DNA of 64,000 nucleotides from Pseudophaeomoniella oleicola (lineage: Eukaryota; Ascomycota; Eurotiomycetes; Phaeomoniellales; Phaeomoniellaceae). Location of the stretch: positions 930,001 to 994,000 of the forward strand of contig QWDQ01000002.1 in the NCBI GenBank assembly GCA_003868215.1. The letters run 5' to 3'. The translations under genes were made by a program, and so were the position numbers. The notes under the pieces were generated by a model that saw only the letters and a list, made by a program, of their open reading frames with translations, searched no databases and was not told the origin of the DNA. Positions 31,699 through 42,478 of this stretch are shown piece after piece. How positions within the stretch are numbered: the stretch's first letter is position 1; each line of letters starts with the position of its first letter.

Positions 31699-33747
31699 AT
31701 GTCTGGATATGACCGAAGCAAAAGGCGCCTCTTCCTTTTTGTTGCCACGATAGGCGCATTTGTCCTTTTCCTCAACATCTCTTTCCTTACTGGTGGTGAT
31801 GTATCTTCGAAAATCTCACAGGTGCCAATATCAGAAGAGGTAAGAGGGAAAGAACCAGTGAAACCAAAGACGTCGGCAGCTCCATTACCTGAAGTTCACG
31901 TCAGCGACAAGGTCGACGCTCATCCAATAACTACTTTGATGGTGGAAGCAGATGCGAGGTGGAGAGCATATGACCAAGACATATCACAGACGTTCAAGGA
32001 TACGGTTGCGAAGTACAGGCAAAAGTATGGCCGACATCCTCCACCTGGTTTCAGGGACTGGTACAAGTTCGCCAGGGAAAGAAATGTGTATAATATCGAC
32101 GACTTCGAACAGGTCATGGATGATCTGCGACCATTCTGGGCAGTTGAACCACGAGTTCTCAGAGGATATGCAGCGCATATGTGGGAAAATCCAGCGCATG
32201 GAGCCTCAGGATTGCACATCCGTAACGGAAAAGTTGAGAAAATTACCAATGAAGGTTGGAGAATTGAGACTCTACAGAAACTGGTTGAGACCTTTGTAGA
32301 ACATTTACCGGACTTGGACGTGGCAATGAATCGTCTTGATCAGCCACGTGTAATCGTTCCATGGGAAGATATGCAAGCGGCATTGGCAAAGGAAGCGGCG
32401 ACGCGGTCATTACCTCCAGAGGCTGTCGACAGCTTTACAACACACCAGGACGCACTGTTGAATACCACGATCGAGGATCCCAACCTTGATAACTCTACGA
32501 GGGAAGATGCTGAATGGTACAACCGAGCTGGAAAGCAGTACATGGAGGTGGCTAGTCTAGCTTGCCCACCGCAGTCACCAGCTCGCAACGTCGAAGCATA
32601 CAACGACAAAGGCAATTCCTTGTACAAGACCACTGGAGGCTTGGTCTCAAATTTCAACCTCAGCAGCGACCTTTGCACCATTGGGCCTGTAATCCAGAAC
32701 CAGCATGGATTTCTCTATTCGGCCTCGAGTATTGTGATATCTCACAAGATCGTCCCAATTTTCGGCGAGTGCAAAGTCAACGTTAACTCTGATATTTTGT
32801 TCCCGGCGAACATGTATTTCAAACAAGACGACCGGTATGATTACAACCCCGAGGAAGATCTGGATTGGGAAGACAAGAAGGATCTCATGATCTGGCGTGG
32901 GGTTACCTCTGGCGGTGTCCAGATTGTTGAGAACTGGCAGACAATGCATCGTCAGCGGCTCGTACAGTTGCTAAATGCGACATATATGGCAGACAAAGAA
33001 GTCAAGATTCTCACTCAGAGTCCCAGTGCAGCGAACAAGCATGATCTGGTTACCTACGAGACGTTCCACCGCTTTGCGCCGTCCAAGTTCGCGGAGAAGT
33101 ATACGGATGTCGGGTTCACCGAACCCATGAGTTGCGTACCAAATTGCGACTTCTATAACGATGTCTTCAGCTGGAAACCACAGACTACACTGTCTGCACA
33201 GTTTAAATCGAAGTATCTGATCGACGTTGATGGCCACAGTTTCTCGGGTAGATGGCGTGCCTTTCTACAGTCAAAATCCCTGGGTTTCAAGTCGACGATA
33301 TTCCGAGAATGGCATGACTCTCGCTTGTTCGCATGGCGACACTTTGTGCCCCTCGACAATCGATACGATGATCTGTATAGTCTTCTGACGTACTTCATTG
33401 GTTATGGAAAGCCAGGAGTTGATGCTCGGCCGGACGATGATTATATCAATGCAGATGCTTATGTGCCAAGTCACGACTATGAGGCTAAATTGATTGCTGG
33501 ACAAGGGCGAGAGTGGGCCAACAAAGTGCTTCGTCGTGAAGACATTGAAGTGTACATGTTCCGGCTATTGCTCGAGTACGCACGCGTCGTGGATGATAAT
33601 CGAGACCGGATTGGATATTCGGGTGATGGTTCTGAACTAGACAAGTTCGATACCGAAGGCAATGAGAAACAGGAAGGCTCCCGATGGGGTCTGGAGAAGC
33701 TAGGCAAACTTGTAGGGGCCGGGAAGAAGACGGCCGATGCTCCTTAA
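31699..33747 (+). CDS. Glycosyltransferase family 90 (CAP10-type), type II membrane protein
   Basis: A single exon gives 682 aa. A short basic N-terminus (MSGYDRSKRR) is followed by one membrane helix (LFLFVATIGAFVLFLNISFL), placing the catalytic part in the Golgi lumen. The C-terminal half carries the CAP10 domain: KDLMIWRGVTSGG near residue 395, the AAN/YADKE-type middle, and KYLIDVDGHSFSGRWRAFLQSKSLGFKSTIF, the conserved donor-binding block, followed by the FREW and HFVPLD motifs. Family GT90 enzymes transfer xylose or glucose; CAP10 acts in cryptococcal capsule formation, and homologues occur throughout filamentous ascomycetes without capsules. A role in making a surface glycan is likely, but the donor cannot be named. 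The start lies just before the helix, as usual. Confidence 0.92.
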   Translation: MSGYDRSKRRLFLFVATIGAFVLFLNISFLTGGDVSSKISQVPISEEVRGKEPVKPKTSAAPLPEVHVSDKVDAHPITTLMVEADARWRAYDQDISQTFKDTVAKYRQKYGRHPPPGFRDWYKFARERNVYNIDDFEQVMDDLRPFWAVEPRVLRGYAAHMWENPAHGASGLHIRNGKVEKITNEGWRIETLQKLVETFVEHLPDLDVAMNRLDQPRVIVPWEDMQAALAKEAATRSLPPEAVDSFTTHQDALLNTTIEDPNLDNSTREDAEWYNRAGKQYMEVASLACPPQSPARNVEAYNDKGNSLYKTTGGLVSNFNLSSDLCTIGPVIQNQHGFLYSASSIVISHKIVPIFGECKVNVNSDILFPANMYFKQDDRYDYNPEEDLDWEDKKDLMIWRGVTSGGVQIVENWQTMHRQRLVQLLNATYMADKEVKILTQSPSAANKHDLVTYETFHRFAPSKFAEKYTDVGFTEPMSCVPNCDFYNDVFSWKPQTTLSAQFKSKYLIDVDGHSFSGRWRAFLQSKSLGFKSTIFREWHDSRLFAWRHFVPLDNRYDDLYSLLTYFIGYGKPGVDARPDDDYINADAYVPSHDYEAKLIAGQGREWANKVLRREDIEVYMFRLLLEYARVVDDNRDRIGYSGDGSELDKFDTEGNEKQEGSRWGLEKLGKLVGAGKKTADAP

Positions 33748-35381
33748 CAGAGTTAACGGTCGTGAGGACAGTTGAGGGTGTATAACTTTGGGCCAAGCCG
33801 GGTTATGGCGTTATGGAATGTGAGACGAGGGTTTTTGGGTTCAAAAGAACATAGCGATCTAATGATATTTACATAGACTTGAATAATGAAGGACAGAAGT
33901 CCACTGTACATGACCGAGGCAGCCAGGAAGATGACAGGTCCAAGTGACTATCGGCCCAACTTAGGTAGTCTTGTGTGTGGTAGCTTGCTTGACCATTTTT
34001 CAATAGGGATGGATCATCGTCGGCCTCGGTTCCTCTTCGTGTCCGATATGAATGAGGTCGGGCGTATGGCTCCGAGGTATCTTGGATCGATCGGCGCAGA
34101 TAGCTTATATCCGTGATTGTGTTAAAGAAGAAGAAATGGATTCAGTCATGTCATTCATGCTATGCTCTATACATTGTAATAATAGTTGAATACATCTTTG
34201 TAGTGAGTTGAATGAAGAATACCCTTTACGTAGAGATTATATTGGACCGTGACACCTCTCCGCGTTTGTCTCAATCGACTAAAGATATTTAAGATAACCT
34301 TACCAAGTCTGAAAGCAGTTGTTGACGGCCGGAGTCACGAGGTTTACTACGTAGTGCTTTTGCTTCGCTCCTTTCGCCTGTTCTCGTCTCCGCCAATCCT
34401 TGGACACGGTACCTGAGCAAAGATGATCAGCACCAAGGAAGGATAGGTGAGATTATCAATCTCTTTTTTCTCTCTTAGGTAGTAGTAGAAAGTTGAAGTA
34501 GACGGGATGAAAGGTGAGCTCTAGAATTAATATAATTGAAGCTATATCCTAGCAAATGCAAATGATATCATACTTGCCAGGGAAGCCTAAGAGGAGGCCC
34601 TCTTAGACCCCCATAATAAGGAGAGCAATCGCCTAAAAGTACCTTATCGTTAGTTATGACTTAACTGTACCATCTGGCAAGAGACCCTTCCCATCTGATC
34701 GGATCTGCTCCAAAGTCGGTAAGTTAGGTAAGTAATCCGATCCTAGAAAGCCCACAGTCAAGTCCCAATTCCCTCTAACTTACCGCCGTTAACTGTGCTA
34801 CCTGAACACTGCCTACCTACCTGTACCTACTGTATCGATTACAGACCTTACCAAGCAACTTCAACGCTTTCCCCTCTCCAACTACCTTACCTGACGCTAC
34901 CTAGGGTTTATCCCACTCTCTCTGGCGATTGTACTACCTATTCCATCCCTCACTGACCTCACGCTCTACAACAGAGATCCATCAAAACCTGACCACATTG
35001 AAGTGCATATTGGTGGCCTTTTAATAAAAGCGACCACGACCCTGACGTTTAGTGAATTGTTCCCGGCCAGTCAGGCTCCTCTCCGACCCCGCGCGCAACA
35101 AGCGGCGCTTTGCCCAATCCAATTCAAGGTATGATGATTTGGCTCTACCCATTCCATGAGTGCCTAACATCGCTGCTACCCTTACAACTTGAGTTAGCCG
35201 TCATTTGGTCGATCGTTTACTGACGAGAGAAACTCCTACAGTACCAACGCCTCGTTAGAAGACTCGACCCAATCTTAACGAGCTCTCGCTTGGCTGCCTC
35301 GTCATCGTCCCGTCATTCTTTGCTATTTCCAGTCAGTCTAGCTGCGCCTTCATCGGCCCTCATACTATCAGATCATTCAAA
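33748..35381. other. 1.6 kb intergenic region and PP2C leader
   Basis: This interval lies between the GT90 stop and the proposed PP2C start. It contains AGGTA/CCTAC words at 34720-34910, a TTTACTACGTAGTG palindrome at 34343-34356, and a possible leader intron starting with GTATGA near 35130. From 35159 to 35744 no ATG occurs in any frame of the plus strand. Confidence 0.5.
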
Positions 35382-37224
35382 CTGGCAGGCGACAATAGCA
35401 GAAGGCGCTCCAGTCAGGGAGGCGGCTTTCTACACCGAGTATTTGGCACATCTCCCAGCAGTCGAGACAAAGATACGGACGCAACCACTGCCTCACCGAG
35501 ACAGAGTACGGAAAGTACAAATACGGACTCGGATACTCAACTCAGATCGGAGAAACTAGGTACACCCGCCGAAAGGAATAATAATATCGGCAGGAAACCA
35601 TCCGACGCTGGCTCAACCATTGAAGGCGGCAAAAAGAGGAGGAGTTCTACAGCCAAAGCAGCTGCGCTCTTCTCAAGCGCGAAGAATTCCCTGTCATTTT
35701 CAAAGGACAACGAACGAGCAGACATACCTGCTAACTTGACACCAATGCAAAAGCTTGGAAAGACGGATCCAGCCTTGAGTGTGCCGCAGGGGCCAAACAA
35801 TAATTCAGCTGGTGAATCGTTACCTACCCCACGTTCATCATTCCGTGTCGGTGTCACAGAGGACAAGAATAAAAAATGCCGTCGGACTATGGAAGATACC
35901 CATGCCTTCCTATACAATTTTCTCGGAACCCCAGCTCCATCATTTACCTCGGATGCGAAGTCGGAAAGTAAAGCATCTGTGACGAGTGATTCCACCGATG
36001 CCTCCCAACACGTGATCGAGACCGACAACGGTTACTTTGCGATATTCGATGGACATGCGGGAACCTTTGCTGCTGAGTGGTGTGGAAAGAAAGTGCATAT
36101 CATCTTGGAAGAGATGATGCGGAAGAACCCAAACACACCGGTTCCGGAGCTATTAGATCAGACTTTCACTACTGCAGATCAGCAACTGGAGAGGTTACCT
36201 CTGAAAAACAGCGGCTGTACTGCCGTCACTGCAGTATTGAGATGGGAAGATCGAGTCCCCAATTCTCAGTCAGCCACCGGTTCGACCTCCGTCGCTCCCG
36301 CGGCTGCTGCGGTGATCAAAGCGTCGGAGTCAAATGAGGGGCAACCTGCGCCTGATACAGTACCAAAGCCAGAGGATGAGTCGACAACCAAGACAGTTGA
36401 AAAGGTCCAATCAGCGGCCAGCCGCCAGAGGGTCCTCTACACAGCAAACGTGGGCGACGCACGCATAGTTTTATGTCGGAGTGGGAAAGCGTTACGACTG
36501 TCTTACGATCACAAAGGTAGTGATGAGAACGAAGGGAAGCGTATCGCAAATGCCGGTGGGCTTATTCTCAATAATCGTGTCAACGGTGTCCTGGCCGTCA
36601 CCAGAGCTTTGGGTGACTCCTACTTGAAGGATCTTGTAACCGGTCACCCATATACCACCGAGACCGTTATCCAACCTGACGTTGACGAGTTCATGATCTT
36701 GGCTTGCGATGGGGTATGTTTCTATTTGTATTTGTGTTCGTTCGTCTTGCTAACGCGACCAGTTATGGGATGTATGTTCTGATCAAGAGGCCGTCGACCT
36801 CATTCGAAAAATCGAGGACCCCCAGGCAGCGTCAAAAGTTCTCGTCGACCACGCACTGACACGTTTTTCGACGGACAATTTGTCGGTCATGATAATACGT
36901 TTCGACTCGAAAGCGCTACAGGCCAACGCCGCTAGCAACATTGGCGTGGAAAGTGATCCTGCAGCCAAAGCCAAAGGCGGCATAACTGAAACTGAGATGA
37001 TTGTCGGTGAATCGAAGAGAAAGTCGGGCATCGTCACTTCTGACCCGGTCTCTACTGGCGACAGTGCTCCGGACGAAGTCAAACATGATATCATCAAGGA
37101 AATGAACGAGGACCAAGAACCAGGACCCGAATTGAACCCTGAGGGCCTCAAATCTGCTCAGAAACGGTTGTCTGGTGGGCCGAAACCGGAAACCAAACCG
37201 ATCCCTGAAGAGTCAAAAGAGTGA
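35382..37224 (+). CDS. PP2C-type Ser/Thr phosphatase (Ptc family), start uncertain
   Basis: This is a metal-dependent phosphatase of the PPM/PP2C family, acting in stress-kinase down-regulation in fungi. Two exons are clear, the last at 36763-37224 after a 49-nt intron (36714-36762). From the first ATG at 35745 the product is 476 aa. The core reads [36 protein letters not shown] (metal-binding Asp-Gly), [31 protein letters not shown]-like [13 protein letters not shown] and [17 protein letters not shown]. About 65 Ser/Pro/Glu-rich residues interrupt the domain. The frame is open upstream from 35259 with coding-like composition ([19 protein letters not shown]) but has no ATG. CTG at 35382 has A at -3 and G at +4 and is used here as a tentative start. 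A spliced upstream ATG exon is the alternative. Confidence 0.8.
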
Positions 37225-38424
37225 TGGTCACAGTGTACCAACGCAAGGTCGTCGAGGGGAAGATGAGAGGCCGTTTTAACAGTTTCGGTTGCGAAGGGAG
37301 TTGAGAAAATTCGTTTCAATTGGCATGCTTGCCTATGACTTATCCGGGGGTTATCTAGAGTTGGTTGCGGGTCATCATAACAGCTTAGGCCCATAGGGGC
37401 TGAGTGAGATTTCGAAAGATATAGGGCCTGGAAGGGAAGAAGAAGAATTCTGTAACGAATTCAGGGTATCTAGTGATCTGATGGGAATGATCAAAGGCAG
37501 ATACCGAATCCTCTGTACGAATCGAAGCGGTTGCTCATCTTAATGTAAACGTTCCAGACATGTCAATCAAAGCCGTCCTCCAGACAGCCGTGGTGCTTCA
37601 GATGAGTTCCGTAAGGAGAAAGTCTAGAAACTCGTAGATGGGTTATGTCCACCTGTCACTAGTACAGAGTAAGCCAAGGCGATCAGATGCATCACATCGC
37701 CAGTGGATCATGAAGGCACAGAATTATCAGGTCAATGGAGACAGTAAGAGCACCCGCGCGAGCGCATTTGCGAATTTGCTGCGAATATATCTAAATCCCG
37801 AAGTCCCCGAGAAAAGAGCAAGGAGAACAACAGGGAAAGGGAAGACGTTGCAGTCTAGGAGACGGCTGCGGCCGAGTAAATGCCAGTCGGCATCAAATCC
37901 CGATTGGAAATTCACATCATTTCCTGTTCCTATTTCTGTTTTCTGTCTTCGCTGTCCATTGAGAGAAAGGAAAGAAAGGATAGGTAAGTTACTCCGTACT
38001 ACGTACTACATTTTTGAAAGGGAAAAGAAAATTGGGGCAAGAGAGAGAGAGAGAGGTAATTAGCCAAAAATCGGCATTCCCGACGCCGGTGCACTGCACT
38101 GCATGTTTGAGATCTCTTATGTAATTAGGAGAATGCTTGAAACTGTGGGAACTGAAAGGGTCAGACAGATTTATTAAAAGGAGGGATCGGTTGATGTGAT
38201 GGCCATTTTTGGGAATACCTATAAGGTACCTAAGGTAGGCATATATTGGTTTGGCATTGGCTCTGTTGGATATAATTCCACAAGACAGACAGACTGGTGA
38301 TATTACTATGTCTGACGGGCGATTCAGGCAGAAAGGAAATTCTACAGCACAAAAATCACTAACTTATTGACACACCGATAGTTGCCTATTAGGTTTAACT
38401 GGGACTATGCATCCTAGGTAGGAA

Positions 38425-38452
38425 ATATATATATATATCTCTCTCTCTCTCT
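38425..38452. repeat. (AT)n-(CT)n compound microsatellite
   Basis: About seven AT units run directly into about eight CT units, in the intergenic region upstream of the NADH dehydrogenase gene. Confidence 0.85.
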
Positions 38453-39305
38453 GTGCCTCTCTTTACTACGGTATTATTGAGATAGGCATAACTCCACCAA
38501 ACCAGGTTTCGGGATCAGATCGGCGAATGAGGCATAATCTCCAAGGGGCGATAGGCATGGTCTCCGGAAGCATAGGATCTTGACTTTGATTATGGTAACC
38601 CTGTCGTTATGGGTCCTCATCTGAAGATTGGCTCGCTGGTGACAGGCTCGTTCGCTTGAATAGATTCAAACAATTGGGGCTCCCCCGATCCGTCGGTTAA
38701 ATGCAGATAACACAACCCATCAACAGTTGACCGTTTATTGCAGGTCTCAATCATGTCCGTTTGTATTATCTGATAGACACGCAGATGGGCACAGGAATGC
38801 AACAAATATCGAACGTGGTATAGAGAGAAATAATAAAATGAAAAAAAATCAAAATCAAACGACGGCCACATCTCGGGGCGATCATAGATCATAGTACCAT
38901 AGTAGATAAAGTAAGCAAATCTTGACTCTCTCGTACGAGGACCAAATCTTGTACTACTAAGTTACTACCACTACGTAGTACGACGTAGTGACCAACGTTC
39001 TTTTTTTATATCCCCAGTCCCCATGCATCGAAATTTTTGTTATCGTCCGCAAAAAGGCAAGTCGTCCTAAAGCCTCAATTCCTCTTTTCCAACATTCCGC
39101 CATCTGCTTTTCTTCTCTTTTCCCTATCACCTCGTGCGCTGCATTGGCGCATCCTCTACCTTCTCATCCTCCTGCATCAGCCATTGCTTGGAAACGGTCC
39201 AAGGTATTCTTTAGTACGTGTGGGTCGAGTCGCATTTCGCATCTCAAAAGTAAATTAGCTGCCCGGAGTTAAGATTTTCTCATCTGACAATTCTACGTCA
39301 GCATA

Positions 39306-39347
39306 ACCTCGACAGCTTCTTTTTTTTTTTTCTCTCCTACCACTGCC
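39306..39347 (+). promoter_or_regulatory. Pyrimidine-rich leader tract of the NADH dehydrogenase gene
   Basis: A CT-rich stretch with a run of 11-12 T ends about 25 nt before the start codon. CT-rich tracts next to start sites are common in highly expressed filamentous fungal genes. The role is inferred from position only. Confidence 0.4.
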
Positions 39348-39370
39348 ATTGAAGTTCAAGACAAGCTATC

Positions 39371-41233
39371 ATGGCTTCAACTATGGCAAAGAGGATGCCG
39401 TCGCTATCGACGAGACTGTCGACAGCGGCTGCTGTTCCCAGAAGATCCCTTACCACGCTTCCTTCGAGCAGAACAACTACCTTGAGCAAGGCGGGTTCAA
39501 TGAGACCAGCAATCGCTCCATCAACGCTACAGCTGTCTCTTAGAAGGACGTACGCAAGTGCGCCAAAAGTGGAACTGTCGCCTGAACCCCAGAAGAAGAA
39601 GCGATTCGGTTTTTTCAGATGGACATGGCGTCTTGTTTACATAAGCGCATTGGCCGGCGCTGGATATGTTGCCTACGAAGTCTATCTCATGAACAATCCA
39701 GCCGAGCAGTTCGAGGCGGACCCAAATAAGAAGACTCTCGTCATTCTCGGTATGCAGTGCAAGAACAGGCTATGACGCACGAAAAGCTGACGGATTTAGG
39801 AACTGGTTGGGGCTCCGTTTCCCTTCTCAAGAAGCTCGATACTGAGAACTACAATGTTATCGTTATCTCACCCCGAAATTTCTTCCTCTTCACACCTCTC
39901 CTACCGTCATGTACTACAGGTACCATTGAGCACCGTTCGATTATGGAGCCAATTCGCAACATCATCCGCCACAAGAAGACTGCAGTCAAGTACTACGAAG
40001 CTGAAGCCACTAAGATTGACTACGTAAACAAGAAGGTTTACATCTCCGACGACTCACCGATCAAGGGAGACACATCGAAGACAGAGGTGCCATTCGATAT
40101 GCTTGTCGTAGGTGTTGGTGCGGAAAATGCGACATTTGGTATCCCCGGTGTACGGGAGAACAGTTGCTTTTTGAAGGAAGTCGGCGATGCGCAGCAAATC
40201 CGTCGTCGGATTATGGACTGTGTCGAGACTGCTAGTTTTAAAGATCAAACCGAGGAGGAGCGAGAACGTCTTCTGCACATGGTTGTTGTCGGTGGTGGTC
40301 CGACCGGTGTGGAGTTTGCTGGTGAATTGCAGGACTTCTTCATTGAGGATCTCAAGAAATGGGTCCCAGAAATTGCCGACAAATTTCACGTCACCTTGGT
40401 GGAAGCTCTACCAAACGTTCTTCCTTCCTTCAGCAAGCAATTGATCGACTATACCGAATCAACCTTTAAGGAAGAGCATATCACGATCCGCACGAAAACT
40501 ATGGTCAAGAATGTCACCGACAAGTACATCGAAGCAATGAGTTCGCAACCAGATGGCACGAAGACGATGGAAAAGATCCCTTATGGTCTTTTGGTGTGGG
40601 CAACCGGTAACGCTCTCCGCCCTGTCGTCAAGGACCTCATGAGCCAGATCCCCGCGCAGAAGGATTCTCGTCGTGGTCTTGCGGTCAATGAATATCTTGT
40701 TGTGAATGGCGCAGAGAACATTTGGGCCGTCGGTGACTGTGCGGTTGCCAACTATGCGCCAACGGCACAGGTGGCATCACAAGAAGGTGCTTTCCTTGCT
40801 CGTTTGTTCAACACAATGGCCAAGACGGACGTGGTGGAGGCTGAGTTGAATGAGCTTTCTGCCAAGCAAGCCGCTGCTAAGCCAGAAGACCGAGAGAAGC
40901 TTTTGAAAGAGATCGAAGAGACACAGCGACAACTGAGAAGAGTGAAGCAGATTGGCCCCTTTAAGTACTCTCACCAGGGGTCTCTCGCTTATATTGGATC
41001 TGAACGTGCGGTTGCCGACATCACGTGGTGGAGTGGAAACATTGCCAGCAGTGGTACGATGACGTATCTCTTCTGGAAGAGTGCATATTTGAGCATGTGC
41101 TTCAGCAGTAAGTTGGGTCCCCTTTTGACGTCGCCTTTGACTGACGCTTTCCTCTCTAGCTCGCAACCGAATCCTGGTGCTCGTTGACTGGATGAAGGCC
41201 AAATTCTTTGGTCGGGATGTGTCACGAGAATAG
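39371..41233 (+). CDS. Alternative (type II) NADH dehydrogenase, mitochondrial
   Basis: Three exons (39371-39749, 39800-41107, 41160-41233) give 586 aa; introns are 50 and 52 nt. The first 60 residues are Arg/Ser/Thr-rich with no acids, a mitochondrial presequence. One membrane helix follows (LVYISALAGAGYVAYEVYLM, about 77-97), the layout of external-facing enzymes. Two dinucleotide folds are visible: TLVILGTGWGSVSLLKKL for FAD, with the first intron inside it, and VVVGGGPTGVEFAGEL for NADH. NIWAVGDCA is the second FAD contact. The C-terminus ends in VDWMKAKFFGRDVSRE, the usual membrane-associating end. No EF-hand insert is seen, unlike Ca-regulated NDE1. The enzyme passes electrons from NADH to ubiquinone without pumping protons. 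External rather than internal orientation is inferred. Confidence 0.93.
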
Positions 41234-41818
41234 ACGATTGATTTTCTAAGCTTGAAAGAATAGATGTACAATGCAGCCAGTCGCTGGCTGGAAGGGGGTT
41301 TCATCATAGATGTACAGCAACGATACCGACGGTTCTCGTGTGGGTTTTAGAGTGGGCTTGGATCCAGTCCGGTGTCAGCGGTCGTGGGATGTGATGTGAA
41401 GCAGCATTACATTCTGGGGAGGTTGATATTGACATGTCCTTTTCTGTTTTGTGCTCCTTCGCTCGTTCTTTGCGAGGCGATGTATCAATAGCGAGTGCGT
41501 TTTCATTCGGGACCTATCTTGTAACCTACCCGATGTGATGATCGAAGGGCATTGTCGATAATTACCTAACCTAATGTATGTATCTAGATTTAACAACTAC
41601 GGGTCTAATGTACCTAGCTGCAAATGACAGTGTTCAAAATAGGATCTCTCATGCTCACTACCTGCAATACGACACCTGAATCTATGTATCTACATCACGA
41701 GCAGCAGTGGCAGCATCAGCACGTCCGCCTCCTTGAATGTCATACCGTCATTGAATTCCCCTGCTCAGCTGAATTTTATACTCGTCCGCTCGAGTCACCC
41801 GCCCCTCCTCCAATCCAA

Positions 41819-41833
41819 TACCGTACCGTACCG
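41819..41833. repeat. (TACCG)3 pentanucleotide repeat
   Basis: Three direct copies of TACCG lie in the intergenic region upstream of the kinase gene. Confidence 0.8.
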
Positions 41834-42080
41834 TATCCTATCGTGGGGGTTGACCTCGAGGAGGTGGGAGGGGTGGAGGGCACATACAATCAACCGACCA
41901 ACCAACTGCATCATGTCAGTTAAGCCCATGTATCTTACCCCATACGCAAGAGAGTGGGTTATGGTACGTCAAGAATCTCTTTTCCCCGCGAAAAAAATAA
42001 GTTCGAATGGAGGTGATTAATTGATTGGACGGAATTTCCGTTTTTAGCCTTTTTTCCCTAGTTGATGGCGCCCGAGTTCG

Positions 42081-42110
42081 GTTCAGTTCAGTTCAGTTCA
42101 GTTCAGTTCC
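42081..42110. repeat. (GTTCA)n pentanucleotide repeat
   Basis: About six direct copies of GTTCA lie about 370 bp upstream of the kinase start codon, just before a CT-rich tract. It may sit in the transcribed leader. Confidence 0.85.
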
Positions 42111-42478
42111 AGCCCAATCGAACTCTAGACGTAGAAATGTCCTTTCTTTTCTTCTCTTTCTTTGCCCCTCTCCCATATATCACCACTTCCACCTATTCTT
42201 TGGCTATCTGGGGGAATACGCTCCTCCTTCTTTGGAGGGATATTACAATTGTTCCTCCTTCGTGTTGGATATTGACAAGCGGGGCAGCCAACCGGAGGAA
42301 GAACAAGGGCTTATCGGCGGATTCCGACGCCACGCCCAATTTGCACACGCTTCATAGGCACCCAACTCACTGCTGTCGCTGTAACACCACTCACAGATAC
42401 GAGACTACATTAGATCCATCTGCTGCGCTTTTTTGATCTCAGAACGATCTTGCCCATCTCCTGCGCCCATGCGCGGGC

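Larger units (their letters stand above)
37225..39370. other. 2.1 kb intergenic region
   Basis: This lies between the PP2C gene and the NADH dehydrogenase gene. It includes GA and AT/CT microsatellites (38041-38056, 38425-38452), AGGTACCTAAGG words at 38221-38239 and TACGTA palindromes near 37993-38009 and 38968-38990. The last 60 bp hold a pyrimidine-rich tract. A 141-codon frame at 37638-38063 shows no family features. Confidence 0.55.
41234..42478. other. 1.2 kb intergenic region
   Basis: This holds the 3' UTR of the NADH dehydrogenase gene and the promoter and leader of the kinase gene. It contains three TACCG pentamers at 41819-41833, and pentamer repeats of TTCAG at 42081-42110 followed by a CT-rich tract. 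Confidence 0.5.

Noticed and set aside
37638-38063. 141-codon plus-strand frame downstream of PP2C
   Set aside because: It has a basic, biased composition and ends in a GA microsatellite, with no domain, no good start context and no sign of splicing.
39349-39543. Second plus-strand frame overlapping the NADH dehydrogenase N-terminus
   Set aside because: It is a shadow frame over the mitochondrial presequence and ends without family features.
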